Below, in pieces: positions 1 to 7,977 of a stretch of 42,786 bases of DNA. The stretch's first letter is position 1. Each line of letters opens with the position of its first letter. The position numbers and the translations under genes were made by a program. The notes beneath the pieces were generated by a model. That model was not told where the DNA came from. It worked only from the letters and a program-made list of their open reading frames with translations, and did no database searches. Location: the NCBI GenBank assembly GCA_000720845.1, contig JODU01000040.1:1-42786 (forward strand), read 5' to 3'. The stretch is from Kitasatospora aureofaciens. Its GTDB lineage: Bacteria; Actinomycetota; Actinomycetes; Streptomycetales; Streptomycetaceae.

Positions 1-137
1 GCACACGCGACCGCAGGTGGGCCGCACCAGCCGGTGAGACACACACAGCCCCAGGCGGACCGCACCAGCCGGTCAAGCACACGCGACCCCGGACGGACCG
101 CACCAGCCGGTGAGGCACAGGCGGCCCCGGGTGGGCA
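1..137. repeat. 38-bp tandem repeat at the left edge
   Basis: A core CCGCACCAGCCGGT recurs at 22-35, 60-73 and 98-111, giving an exact 38-bp period. The spacers (ACACGCGACC-type and CAGGCGG/GGACGG) are similar but diverged. About 3.5 copies are visible and the array may continue left of the window. The stretch up to 249 holds no convincing gene on either strand; it lies downstream of the minus-strand membrane-protein gene. Confidence 0.8.
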
Positions 138-249
138 AAGGGGAGGCGGAGGGGCGTCGGCGTTGCCGGGAGCGTTGACGGGGCGGGACTCCGGATGCTC
201 GTTCTCTTCGCTCGCGGTGTCTCGGCTTCGGCGCCTTCGCGTGCTGCGC

Positions 250-753
250 CTACTTCTGGCGGCGCTTCTTCGACGGGTTGCCCGAGCGGCGGGTGGTGCG
301 CTTCTCGAACTCCTCTCGGGCCTTCTCGTACTCCTCGCGGTGCAGCTTCTCGCCCGGTGCCTCGGTGAAGGTGCGGAAGAAGTAGGCGAGCAGGGAGCCG
401 ACGAAGCCGATGGCGAGCAGGCCACGCATGGAGGCCTGGCGGTCGGGGTCGGGGCGGCTGGTGAAGCCGGACCAGGTGTGGCGGAAGGCCAGGGCGCTGC
501 AGATCGCGAACATCACGATCATCAGCGGCGAGACGAAGCTGCCGATGTCGGCGATCTGGAGGCCCTGGTATGCGATGCGGAGCACGAAGCAGGCGGCGGC
601 CGCCACGGCGAGGGAGCCCACGGCGAGGCCCGCCCGGCGGGCGGTGTAGCCGTGGTCGTGGTCCACCCAGGTCGTGCCGTAGAACCGGAGGGGTTCGGGG
701 CGGGGGCCCGCGGGGGTGTCCGGGATGCCGTTCTTGCCGTTCGCTGCGCTCAC
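250..753 (-). CDS. Small integral membrane protein (about 167 aa)
   Basis: The protein starts with a soluble, proline-rich N-terminus ending in a conserved-looking FYGTTWVDHDHGYTARR stretch. Three hydrophobic segments follow, roughly residues 45-65, 75-95 and 110-130. The tail is highly charged (EEYEKAREEFEKRTTRR) and ends in a lysine/arginine-rich stretch. The start is taken as the GTG at 753 (VSAANGKNG), where the in-frame sequence first looks protein-like; upstream codons read as arginine-rich shadow. The cytoplasmic basic tail and paired helices fit a structural or accessory membrane protein. I recognise it only as a conserved Streptomyces-type membrane protein and assign no function. Confidence 0.75.
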   Translation of the reverse strand: MSAANGKNGIPDTPAGPRPEPLRFYGTTWVDHDHGYTARRAGLAVGSLAVAAAACFVLRIAYQGLQIADIGSFVSPLMIVMFAICSALAFRHTWSGFTSRPDPDRQASMRGLLAIGFVGSLLAYFFRTFTEAPGEKLHREEYEKAREEFEKRTTRRSGNPSKKRRQK

Positions 754-830
754 GGGTCGATTATGGCGCCGGGGCGGCGCGGGCCCCGGGCGGGCCCGGC
801 ACAACCGGACGAGGCTCGCGGGGCGTGCGG

Positions 831-1517
831 TCAGCCGCCCTGGCCGGCGCTGCCGAGCGGGCCGACCCGCACCGGCGAGCCGGAGCCGTCCGTGGCGGGC
901 AGGGTGGCACCGCCCGGCCAGTCGAGGGTGACCGACTTGGTCTCGTCCGGCGGGGTCACCACGAGGCCCGTGATGCGGACGCCGGAGCCGCCCGTGTCGT
1001 TGATCGGGTAGGTGATGCCGAAGGTCACCGTCTCCCCGTCCGCGAGGACGATCGAGGGGGCCGGCTCCCCCGTGCGCTCGGCCGACAGGGTGCCGGCGTT
1101 CGTCTTCAGGTCGACGCCCGCGTAGCCCGCGAGTGAGCAGTCCCGGCCGCCGCCGTTCTTCAGGTCCACCGCGACCGTGCCGTCGGTGTCGCCGTCGATG
1201 GTGGCGTCGATCGCCGTGATCTCCAGCTCGTCGGTGCGGCACTTGGCGGCCTTGCCGTTGTCGTCGGCACCGCCGGTGCCCCCGGTGCCGCCCGACGCGC
1301 CGGTGCCGCCGGTCCCGTTGGGGGTCTTGCCCGCGGAGTCCGTCCCGCCCCCCTGGTCCGAGCCGGCCGGTCCCGAGCCGCCGGTCGACGAGGACGCGGT
1401 GGAGGCGGCCGGCGGGGCGGCGCTCTGGTCCGTGCCGCCGTCATCGTTCTGGCAGGCCGTGAGCGAGAGACCGGCGGCGAGGGCCATGGCGGCGAGGGTC
1501 AGCTTGCGAACGCGCAT
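831..1517 (-). CDS. Secreted lipoprotein with DUF4232-like domain (228 aa)
   Basis: A lipoprotein signal peptide is clear: basic MRVRKL, a hydrophobic stretch and lipobox LTAC, with the lipidated cysteine at about residue 22. A low-complexity Gly/Ser/Thr/Pro linker runs to about residue 90. The following globular domain begins with a Cys (CRTDELEI) and contains a second Cys in the DCSLAGYAGVDL motif, then ITYPIND and LDWPGG. This Cys-pair and LxGY pattern is typical of DUF4232 domains in actinobacterial lipoproteins. It should be anchored to the outer face of the membrane. It has its own ATG start near the end of a 1.0 kb block of minus-strand envelope genes. Ligand and role are unknown. Confidence 0.88.
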   Translation of the reverse strand: MRVRKLTLAAMALAAGLSLTACQNDDGGTDQSAAPPAASTASSSTGGSGPAGSDQGGGTDSAGKTPNGTGGTGASGGTGGTGGADDNGKAAKCRTDELEITAIDATIDGDTDGTVAVDLKNGGGRDCSLAGYAGVDLKTNAGTLSAERTGEPAPSIVLADGETVTFGITYPINDTGGSGVRITGLVVTPPDETKSVTLDWPGGATLPATDGSGSPVRVGPLGSAGQGG

Positions 1518-1667
1518 CGTTGTCTACCTCAGAGTCGGTTGGCGTGCCGGGCCGCCCGTACCGATCGGTGCGAGCGGGCGCTTCTGATCACCTAGAGCCA
1601 CTCGGCCCGGCACGCCGTTCCTCTCGGCAACCTCCTAATACGTCCCTAAGACAGCCCTGTTACAAGG

Positions 1668-1997
1668 TCAGCAGCGCGGGGCCACGTAACCGTCGCTGCC
1701 GGTGCGGATGTAGGTGTCGGAGACGTACTGGCCGCTGCCGATGTTGTCCCAGATGTTCGAGGTGCCGTAGGGGCCGGAGACCCACTGCCCCGTGCGCTGG
1801 CAGTTGATCGTGACCCTGGCGCCCTCGGGCAGGACCCGCACCACGGAGTAGTTGGTGCCCGGTCCGCTGCGGACCTTCAGGCGGTAGCCCGGCGCGACCG
1901 GGTAGGAGGCCGTGGCCGCCGCCGTGACGACTCCCTCGGCCTGCCCCGCCGCTCCCTCTTCGCCGCCGCCGGTGTTCTGGACCTGCTCGACAGACAT
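1668..1997 (-). CDS. SH3-like domain protein (109 aa)
   Basis: The C-terminal two-thirds is a bacterial SH3 (SH3b) domain: YRLKVRSGPGTNYSVVRVLPEGARVTI, then a GQWVSGPYG turn, W/I-containing core, and GQYVSDTYIRTG. The RSGPG-x-Y-x-V motif is diagnostic of the family, which often binds cell-wall peptides. The N-terminus is a short Gly/Glu/Ala-rich segment and there is no recognisable signal peptide, so either export is non-classical or the protein acts inside. The ATG at 1997 is preceded by a strong GGGGAG Shine-Dalgarno at good spacing, which sets the start. It is divergent from the PQQ kinase gene, with about 180 bp between the starts. Confidence 0.85.
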   Translation of the reverse strand: MSVEQVQNTGGGEEGAAGQAEGVVTAAATASYPVAPGYRLKVRSGPGTNYSVVRVLPEGARVTINCQRTGQWVSGPYGTSNIWDNIGSGQYVSDTYIRTGSDGYVAPRC

Positions 1998-2180
1998 GGA
2001 CGAACTCCCCCCGTTGAACCCCACGTCTTTCGCGGGGCACCGTTGATTCCCCAAGAACAAGCCATGAAACACCAGTTCGCAAGCCGCACACGCGGGTCGG
2101 CAGGCCGCCTCTGTCCCCCGCGCCCCATCGACTAGGCTCCGAGCAGCGCTCGCGCGAACGAACAGCACGGGGGTGGTTCC

Positions 2181-4334
2181 ATGGCGCCGCAGCGGGATGC
2201 CGGAGCGGACGCGGAAGCGGAACTTCCGGAGTACGCCGGCCACTACCGGCTGGAGTCCCGCCTCGGCTCGGGCGGCATGGGAGTCGTACACCTCGCCCGC
2301 AGCACCTCGGGGATGCGCGTCGCGGTCAAGGTCGTGCACGCCACGTATGCCAGGGACCCCGAGTTCAGGGGGCGTTTCCGGCAGGAGGTGGCCGCGGCCC
2401 GGCGGGTGAGCGGGGCCTTCACGGCGCCGGTCGTGGACGCCGACCCGGAGGCCGGGCGGCCCTGGATGGCCACGCTGTACATCCCCGGTCCCACCCTCTC
2501 GGAGCACGTGAAGCGGAACGGGCCGATGGACGAGCCCCAGCTGCGCCGGCTGATGGCCGGGCTCGCCGAGGCGCTACGCGACATCCACCGGGTCGGTGTC
2601 GTGCACCGGGATCTGAAACCGAGCAACGTCCTGCTCGCCGAGGACGGCCCGAAGGTCATCGACTTCGGCATCTCCCGGCCGAAGGACAGCGAACTGCGCA
2701 CCGAGACGGGGAAGTTGATCGGCACCCCGCCGTACATGGCGCCCGAGCAGTTCCGGCGGCCCCGGGAGGTGGGGCCCGCGGCCGACGTCTTCACCCTCGG
2801 TTCGCTGATGGTGCACGCGGCGACCGGCCGGGGGCCCTTCGACTCCGACAGCCCGTACGTCGTCGCCTACCAGGTCGTGCACGACGAGCCCGAGCTGACC
2901 GGCGTACCGGACTCGCTCGCGCCGCTGGTGCTGCGGTGTCTCGCCAAGGAGCCCGAGGACCGGCCGACGCCGGACGAGTTGATGCGGGAGCTGCGGTCGG
3001 TCGCGGCGGCCTACGACACCCAGGTGTTCATACCGGCACCGCGGACGGAACGGACCGGGGCCCCGGAGGAGACCGGTGCGGAACCCGCCCAGCGGGCCGC
3101 CGCCGAGCCGTCCGTACGGTCCGGGGGGTCCGAGCGGTCCGGGCGGCTCGTGCGACGGCTGGGGAAACGGTCGGCACTCGTCGCCGGGGCGTTGTGCCTC
3201 GCCGTGATCGGGGGCGTCGTGGCCGTGCAGGCGTTCGGCGGTGCCGAGCCCGCGCGCACGCCCACGGCGCAGAGCGCGTCGGGCGGGTTCGGGGCGTGGG
3301 AGGCGGTGCCCGCGGCGCAGGGCGGCGGGATGCCGCAGTGCTCGTACGCGGCGCGGCGGCTGTTGTGCGCGCGGCCCGGTCTGGTCTTCGCCCTCGACCC
3401 GGCCGACGGGAGCACGCTGTGGCGGCACCCCGTCGAGGAGGCCGTGCGGGGCGAACCGCCGGTCGTGTCGGGCGGGCTCGTGCAGCCCGAGGTCGGCCTG
3501 CTGGGTCCGCTGGAGGCGCTCGACCCCGCCACGGGTGAGCCGAAGTGGCAGCAGGACATGCCCGCGTACGACGGACTGCGCACCGTCGGCGACATGCTGC
3601 TGCTCACCCGCGCCGACGGGATGGTCACCGGCGTGGACGGCGCCTCGGGACGGACCCGGTGGACGCACCGGATCCCCGGGCAGGCGGTGCCCTACTTCAC
3701 CTCGTTCGCCGGGGAGCGGCACCCGGCGGCGTACGCGACGAGCCAGAGCGCGGACGGGAAGCGGACCCGGGTCACCGCGGTGGACCCGGCGAGCGGGGAC
3801 GTGCGCTGGGACGCGGAGCTGGCGGGGACGCTGACGCCCGTGGGGGCCGCGGACGGCGCCGTCTTCCTCGTCGCCGAGGGCGCGACCTACGGCGACGTCA
3901 GGACCGTGGTCCGCTACACGCCCGCCACCGGGGCGACCCGGCGGGTGACGCTGCCGATCCCGGTCGAGCAGGCGTCGGCGTCGGCGGGCGTGCGCGGGGA
4001 CACCGTGTACCTCATGGGCGCGGGCGGTTCGCTGGTCGCCGTGGACATGGCGGCGGGGAAGCAGGCGTGGCGGCTGGAGACGGGCGTGAGCCGGGGCTCG
4101 GCGCCGGTCTCCGACGGGCGGCACGTGTACGTCACCGCGCCCGACGGGCGGCTCCTAGGCGTCGACGCGCGCGAGGGCAGACTCCTCGGGCAGACCCGGC
4201 CGCGGCTCGGCTCCGACTCCGACAAAGTGCCCGCGTCCCTTCCGGCCCCGCTGCTCGCGGGCGGGCACGTGTACGCCGGCGCGCCCGACGGGACGGTGTT
4301 CGGGGTGGCGGGGCGGGACCCGGGGGCCTGGTAG
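2181..4334 (+). CDS. Transmembrane Ser/Thr protein kinase with PQQ beta-propeller sensor (717 aa)
   Basis: This is a Hanks-type Ser/Thr kinase. The catalytic domain spans about residues 20-280: glycine loop LGSGGMGVVHLA, ATP-anchoring Lys50 in VAVKVV, catalytic HRDLKPSN with Asp144, and DFG Asp161. A juxtamembrane linker rich in E/A/P/R is followed by one transmembrane helix at about 331-352. The outer part (about 370-717) is built of PQQ/WD-like beta-propeller blades, seen as repeated LDPADGSTLWR, LDPATGEPKWQ, VDGASGRTRWTH, VDPASGDVRWD and VDMAAGKQAWR motifs. The propeller probably senses an extracellular ligand or envelope state and signals inward by phosphorylation. The ATG follows a GGGGGTGG Shine-Dalgarno. 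Confidence 0.93.
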   Translation: MAPQRDAGADAEAELPEYAGHYRLESRLGSGGMGVVHLARSTSGMRVAVKVVHATYARDPEFRGRFRQEVAAARRVSGAFTAPVVDADPEAGRPWMATLYIPGPTLSEHVKRNGPMDEPQLRRLMAGLAEALRDIHRVGVVHRDLKPSNVLLAEDGPKVIDFGISRPKDSELRTETGKLIGTPPYMAPEQFRRPREVGPAADVFTLGSLMVHAATGRGPFDSDSPYVVAYQVVHDEPELTGVPDSLAPLVLRCLAKEPEDRPTPDELMRELRSVAAAYDTQVFIPAPRTERTGAPEETGAEPAQRAAAEPSVRSGGSERSGRLVRRLGKRSALVAGALCLAVIGGVVAVQAFGGAEPARTPTAQSASGGFGAWEAVPAAQGGGMPQCSYAARRLLCARPGLVFALDPADGSTLWRHPVEEAVRGEPPVVSGGLVQPEVGLLGPLEALDPATGEPKWQQDMPAYDGLRTVGDMLLLTRADGMVTGVDGASGRTRWTHRIPGQAVPYFTSFAGERHPAAYATSQSADGKRTRVTAVDPASGDVRWDAELAGTLTPVGAADGAVFLVAEGATYGDVRTVVRYTPATGATRRVTLPIPVEQASASAGVRGDTVYLMGAGGSLVAVDMAAGKQAWRLETGVSRGSAPVSDGRHVYVTAPDGRLLGVDAREGRLLGQTRPRLGSDSDKVPASLPAPLLAGGHVYAGAPDGTVFGVAGRDPGAW

Positions 4335-4351
4335 GCCGTCGCCCGGGTCCC
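4315..4351. terminator. Convergent hairpin between kinase and ilvD
   Basis: GGGACCCGGG (4315-4324) pairs perfectly with CCCGGGTCCC (4342-4351). A nested GGCC/GGCC hairpin lies in the loop, and the kinase TAG stop (4332-4334) is inside the structure. It sits between two convergent genes and can work on both strands. Confidence 0.7.
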
Positions 4352-4361
4352 CCGGCGGGTG

Positions 4362-6215
4362 TCAGCCCAGCTTGCTGACGTCGCGCACGGCGCCCCTGTC
4401 GGCGCTGGTGGCCATCGCGGCGTACGCCTTCAGGGCCGCGGAGACCTTGCGGTCGCGGTTCTTCGGGGCGTACACGCCGTTCAGGGCCTGCTCGCGGCGG
4501 GTCAGCTCGGCGTCGTCCACGAGCAGCTCGATGGAGCGGTTCGGGATGTCGATGCGGATGCGGTCGCCGTCCTCGACCAGGGCGATCGTGCCGCCGGCCG
4601 CCGCCTCCGGCGAGGCGTGGCCGATGGACAGGCCCGAGGTGCCGCCGGAGAAGCGGCCGTCGGTGACCAGGGCGCAGGCCTTGCCCAGGCCGCGGCCCTT
4701 CAGGTACGAGGTCGGGTAGAGCATCTCCTGCATGCCGGGGCCGCCCTTGGGGCCCTCGTAGCGGATGACGACGACGTCGCCCTCCTTGACCTGCTGGGTG
4801 AGGATCTTCTGGACGGCCTCCTCCTGCGACTCGCAGACGACGGCCGGGCCCTCGAAGGTCCAGATCGACTCGTCGACGCCGGCCGTCTTGACCACGCAGC
4901 CGTCCACGGCGAGGTTGCCGCGCAGGACCGCGAGGCCGCCGTCCTTGGAGTAGGCGTGCTCGACGGAGCGGATGCAGCCGCCCTCGGCGTCCTCGTCCAG
5001 GGAGTCCCAGCGCTCGGACTGGGAGAATGCCTCGGCGGAGCGGACGCAGCCGGGGGCCGCGTGCCACAGCTCGACCGCCTCCGGGGAGGGGGAGCCGCCG
5101 CGGATGTCCCAGGTCTTCAGCCAGTCGGAGAGCGACGGGCTGTGGACGGAGTGCACGTCCTCGTTGAGCAGGCCCCCGCGGTGCAGCTCGCCGAGGAGGG
5201 CGGGGATGCCGCCCGCGCGGTGCACGTCCTCCATGTAGTACGTGCGGTCCTTGGCGACGTTCGGCGCGACCTTGGCGAGGCACGGGACGCGGCGCGAGAG
5301 GGCGTCCATCTCGGTGAGGCCGTAGGGGACCTCCGCCTCCTGGGCGGCGGCCAGCAGGTGCAGGATCGTGTTGGTGGAGCCGCCCATCGCGATGTCGAGC
5401 GCCATGGCGTTCTCGAAGGCCGCGGGGGTGGCGATGTTGCGGGGCAGGACCGAGTCGTCGTCCTGCTCGTAGTAGCGGCGGGTCAGGTCCAGGACCGTGC
5501 GGGCGGCGTTCTCGTAGAGCGCCTTGCGGGCGGTGTGGGTGGCCAGGACCGAGCCGTTGCCGGGGAGGGAGAGGCCGATGGCCTCGGTGAGGCAGTTCAT
5601 CGAGTTGGCGGTGAACATGCCGGAACAGGAGCCGCAGGTGGGGCAGGCGTTCTCCTCGATGCGGAGGATGTCGGCGTCGGAGATCTTCTCGTTGACCGCC
5701 TCCGACATCGCGTCGACCAGGTCGAGGGTGCGGACCGTGCCGTCGACCAGGGTGGCGCGGCCGGACTCCATCGGGCCGCCGGAGACGAAGACCGTCGGGA
5801 TGTTCAGGCGGAGCGCCGCGTTGAGCATGCCCGGGGTGATCTTGTCGCAGTTGGAGATGCAGATCAGGGCGTCGGCGCAGTGCGCCTCGACCATGTACTC
5901 CACGCTGTCCGCGATCAGGTCGCGGGAGGGGAGGCTGTAGAGCATGCCGCCGTGGCCCATGGCGATGCCGTCGTCCACGGCGATCGTGTTGAACTCGCGC
6001 GGGATGCCGCCGGCCGCGACGACCGCCTCGCTGACGATCCGGCCGACCGGCGCCAGGTGCGTGTGGCCCGGCACGAACTCCGTGAAGCTGTTGGCGACGG
6101 CGATGATCGGCTTCCGCCCGATGTCCGCGCCGGGTACACCGGAGGCACGCATAAGGGCGCGGGCGCCCGCCATGTTGCGGCCGTGGGTGACTGTGCGGGA
6201 CCTCAGTTCGGGCAT
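4362..6215 (-). CDS. ilvD: Dihydroxy-acid dehydratase IlvD (617 aa)
   Basis: IlvD converts 2,3-dihydroxy-3-methylbutanoate or -pentanoate to the 2-keto acids in valine, leucine and isoleucine synthesis. The full length (617 aa) matches the long, E. coli-like class. The iron-sulfur ligand motifs are present: SNCDKITPGML near residue 120 and CPTCGSCSGMFTANSMNCL near 190-210. The C-terminal GRFSGGTSGLSIGHASPEA motif, which is characteristic of the family, is also present. The ATG at 6215 has an AAGGAG Shine-Dalgarno. The gene stands alone, converging on the PQQ kinase with a shared hairpin, and about 120 bp upstream lies a TetR gene on the same strand. Confidence 0.97.
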   Translation of the reverse strand: MPELRSRTVTHGRNMAGARALMRASGVPGADIGRKPIIAVANSFTEFVPGHTHLAPVGRIVSEAVVAAGGIPREFNTIAVDDGIAMGHGGMLYSLPSRDLIADSVEYMVEAHCADALICISNCDKITPGMLNAALRLNIPTVFVSGGPMESGRATLVDGTVRTLDLVDAMSEAVNEKISDADILRIEENACPTCGSCSGMFTANSMNCLTEAIGLSLPGNGSVLATHTARKALYENAARTVLDLTRRYYEQDDDSVLPRNIATPAAFENAMALDIAMGGSTNTILHLLAAAQEAEVPYGLTEMDALSRRVPCLAKVAPNVAKDRTYYMEDVHRAGGIPALLGELHRGGLLNEDVHSVHSPSLSDWLKTWDIRGGSPSPEAVELWHAAPGCVRSAEAFSQSERWDSLDEDAEGGCIRSVEHAYSKDGGLAVLRGNLAVDGCVVKTAGVDESIWTFEGPAVVCESQEEAVQKILTQQVKEGDVVVIRYEGPKGGPGMQEMLYPTSYLKGRGLGKACALVTDGRFSGGTSGLSIGHASPEAAAGGTIALVEDGDRIRIDIPNRSIELLVDDAELTRREQALNGVYAPKNRDRKVSAALKAYAAMATSADRGAVRDVSKLG

Positions 6216-6336
6216 CGTCGCTCGCTCCTTCGGAGAGTTATGACTGTCGTCGAGCGTACGCCGGTCATCCAGGGGTCGGGACGGGGTGTCCGGAATGCGG
6301 GACGCCTGTCTCGTCGTACGCCGTGGGCACGTGCTT

Positions 6337-6951
6337 TCAGGGGCCGGTGAGGTGCCCCTGTACGACCGGTGCCACGCGGGCGATGATCTGCTCCGCGTCC
6401 GCGGAGGCCAGCGGCTCCACCTTGATCACGTAGCGGAGCATCGCGCAGCCCACCAGCTGTGCCGCCGCCAGCTCGACGCGCAGCTCCGCGTCCGGCAGGC
6501 CCATCTGGGCGGCGACACGACGCAGCAGCTGGGCGGAGATGAGCCGGCGGAAGACGGCCGCGGCGGTCTCGTTGTTCACGGCGGAGCGGACGATGGCCAG
6601 CAGCGGGGTCCGGCTGGCCGGGTTCTCCCAGAGGCCGAGGATGAAGCGGGTGAGCCGCTCGCCGACCTCGTCGAGAGGGCCGTCGCCGATCGCTTCGGGG
6701 GCCTTCAGGGCGGGCGCGAAGGCGACCTCGATGGCCGCCTCGAAGACCTGCTCCTTGGTGCCGAAGTAGTGGTGGACCAGCGCGGGGTCCACGCCCGCGG
6801 CCTTGGCGATGCCGCGCACGGAGGTCTTGTCGTAACCGCGCTCGGAGAACTCCTCGCGGGCCGTGGTGAGGATGCGGTCGCGGGTGTCGGCGGACTCCGT
6901 ACGGGGCGGGCGGCCGCGGCGCCGGGTGGCCCCGGCGGCGTCGTCGCTCAC
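6337..6951 (-). CDS. TetR-family transcriptional regulator (204 aa)
   Basis: After a basic RRRGRPP leader, the N-terminal helix-turn-helix reads TRDRILTTAREEFSERGYDKTSVRGIAKAAGVDPALVHHYFGTKEQVF, the classic TetR DNA-binding domain (about residues 20-70). The ligand-binding helical part follows. The GTG start at 6951 overlaps the TGA stop of the upstream isomerase gene by 4 nt (GTGA), which indicates translational coupling. Regulator and isomerase are therefore one operon; the regulator may control it or a distant target. The effector is unknown. Confidence 0.92.
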   Translation of the reverse strand: MSDDAAGATRRRGRPPRTESADTRDRILTTAREEFSERGYDKTSVRGIAKAAGVDPALVHHYFGTKEQVFEAAIEVAFAPALKAPEAIGDGPLDEVGERLTRFILGLWENPASRTPLLAIVRSAVNNETAAAVFRRLISAQLLRRVAAQMGLPDAELRVELAAAQLVGCAMLRYVIKVEPLASADAEQIIARVAPVVQGHLTGP

Positions 6952-7805
6952 CGGCGGTCCGTCCTCGTCGCCGGGCCCCCCGGTACCGGGGACGCCGACT
7001 GCGCCAGGTGCAGACGGGTGAAGGCCAGCGCCTCGGCGAGATCGGCCTCGCGTTCGGCGCCGGACATCGCGCGCCTGGTGTTGACCTCGATGACGACGTG
7101 GCCGTCGAAGCCGGTGTGCGCGAGGTGCTCCAGCACTTCGGCGCAGGGCTGGTTGCCGCGGCCGGGGACGAGGTGCTCGTCCTTGGCGGAGCCACGGCCG
7201 TCGGCCAGGTGGACGTGGCCGAGGCGGTCGCTCATGCGGTCGAGCATGTCGAGGGCGTCGGTGCGGGAGGTGGCGGCGTGGCTGAGGTCGATCGTGAAGT
7301 GCCGGTAGTCGTCCTTCGTCACGTCCCAGTCGGGGGCGTACGCCTGCATCTCGCGGTCGCGGTAGCGCCAGGGGTACATGTTCTCCACGGCGAAGCGGAC
7401 GTCCGTCTCGTCGGCCATCCGCCAGATGCCGTCGACGAAGTCCCGCGCGTACTGGCGCTGCCAGCGGAACGGGGGGTGGACCACCACGGTGCTCGCGCCG
7501 AGCTTCTCGGCGGCGGCGCGGGCGCGCTGGAGCTTGACCCAGGGGTCGGTGGACCAGACGCGCTGGGTGATGAGCAGGCACGGTGCGTGCACGGCGAGTA
7601 TCGGCATGCGGTGGTAGTCGCTGAGCCTGCGCAGCGCCTCGATGTCCTGGCTGACCGGGTCCGTCCAGACCATCACCTCCACGCCGTCGTAACCGAGGCG
7701 CGCGGCGATCTCGAAGGCCGTCGCCGTCGACTCCGGATAGACGGAAGCCGTCGACAGGGCGACCTTCGTGTCAGGGATGCGGACGTCGTCCCTTGGTTTT
7801 GCCAC
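6948..7805 (-). CDS. Sugar phosphate isomerase/epimerase-like TIM-barrel protein (285 aa)
   Basis: The sequence fits the xylose-isomerase-like / AP endonuclease family 2 TIM barrel. Metal-ligand motifs are visible: AVHAP, VVHPPF, FAVENMYPW (Glu), TIDLSHAA (Asp/His), GHVHLADG (His) and VIEVNTRR (Glu). The family covers sugar isomerases, epimerases and endonuclease IV; the substrate cannot be told from sequence. The start is the GTG at 7805. No Shine-Dalgarno is visible, but TACCCT (7818-7813 on this strand) ends 7 nt before it, so a leaderless mRNA is plausible. The last codons overlap the TetR start. Confidence 0.85.
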   Translation of the reverse strand: MAKPRDDVRIPDTKVALSTASVYPESTATAFEIAARLGYDGVEVMVWTDPVSQDIEALRRLSDYHRMPILAVHAPCLLITQRVWSTDPWVKLQRARAAAEKLGASTVVVHPPFRWQRQYARDFVDGIWRMADETDVRFAVENMYPWRYRDREMQAYAPDWDVTKDDYRHFTIDLSHAATSRTDALDMLDRMSDRLGHVHLADGRGSAKDEHLVPGRGNQPCAEVLEHLAHTGFDGHVVIEVNTRRAMSGAEREADLAEALAFTRLHLAQSASPVPGGPATRTDRR

Positions 7806-7861
7806 GGGGGTCAGGGTACGGGGTGCGGGTCGAGGGCTGCGGGGGGCCTGATCGATGTTGT

Positions 7862-7975
7862 GGTGCGTGCCATAGGGGTGAGTGCCATGGGTGGGGGCCT
7901 TGGGGGTGGGGGTGCGTGGGGGATGGAGGTGCGTGGGGGTGGAGGTGCATGGGGGGTGGGGGTGCGGGTGGGTGT
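7862..7975. repeat. G-rich degenerate repeat with G-quadruplex potential
   Basis: On the + strand this spacer is almost all runs of three to six G separated by short T/A/C loops, with a degenerate GGAGGTGCRTGGGGG unit repeated about four times. It lies downstream of nothing coding on + and between two minus-strand genes, the isomerase start and the Ppx stop. No gene was seen in it. Confidence 0.6.
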
Positions 7976-7977
7976 CG

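Noticed and set aside
4359..6350. Open frame of 663 codons antisense to ilvD
   Set aside because: Shadow of ilvD, rich in Val/Gly/Asp/Arg as expected for antisense frames in Streptomyces.
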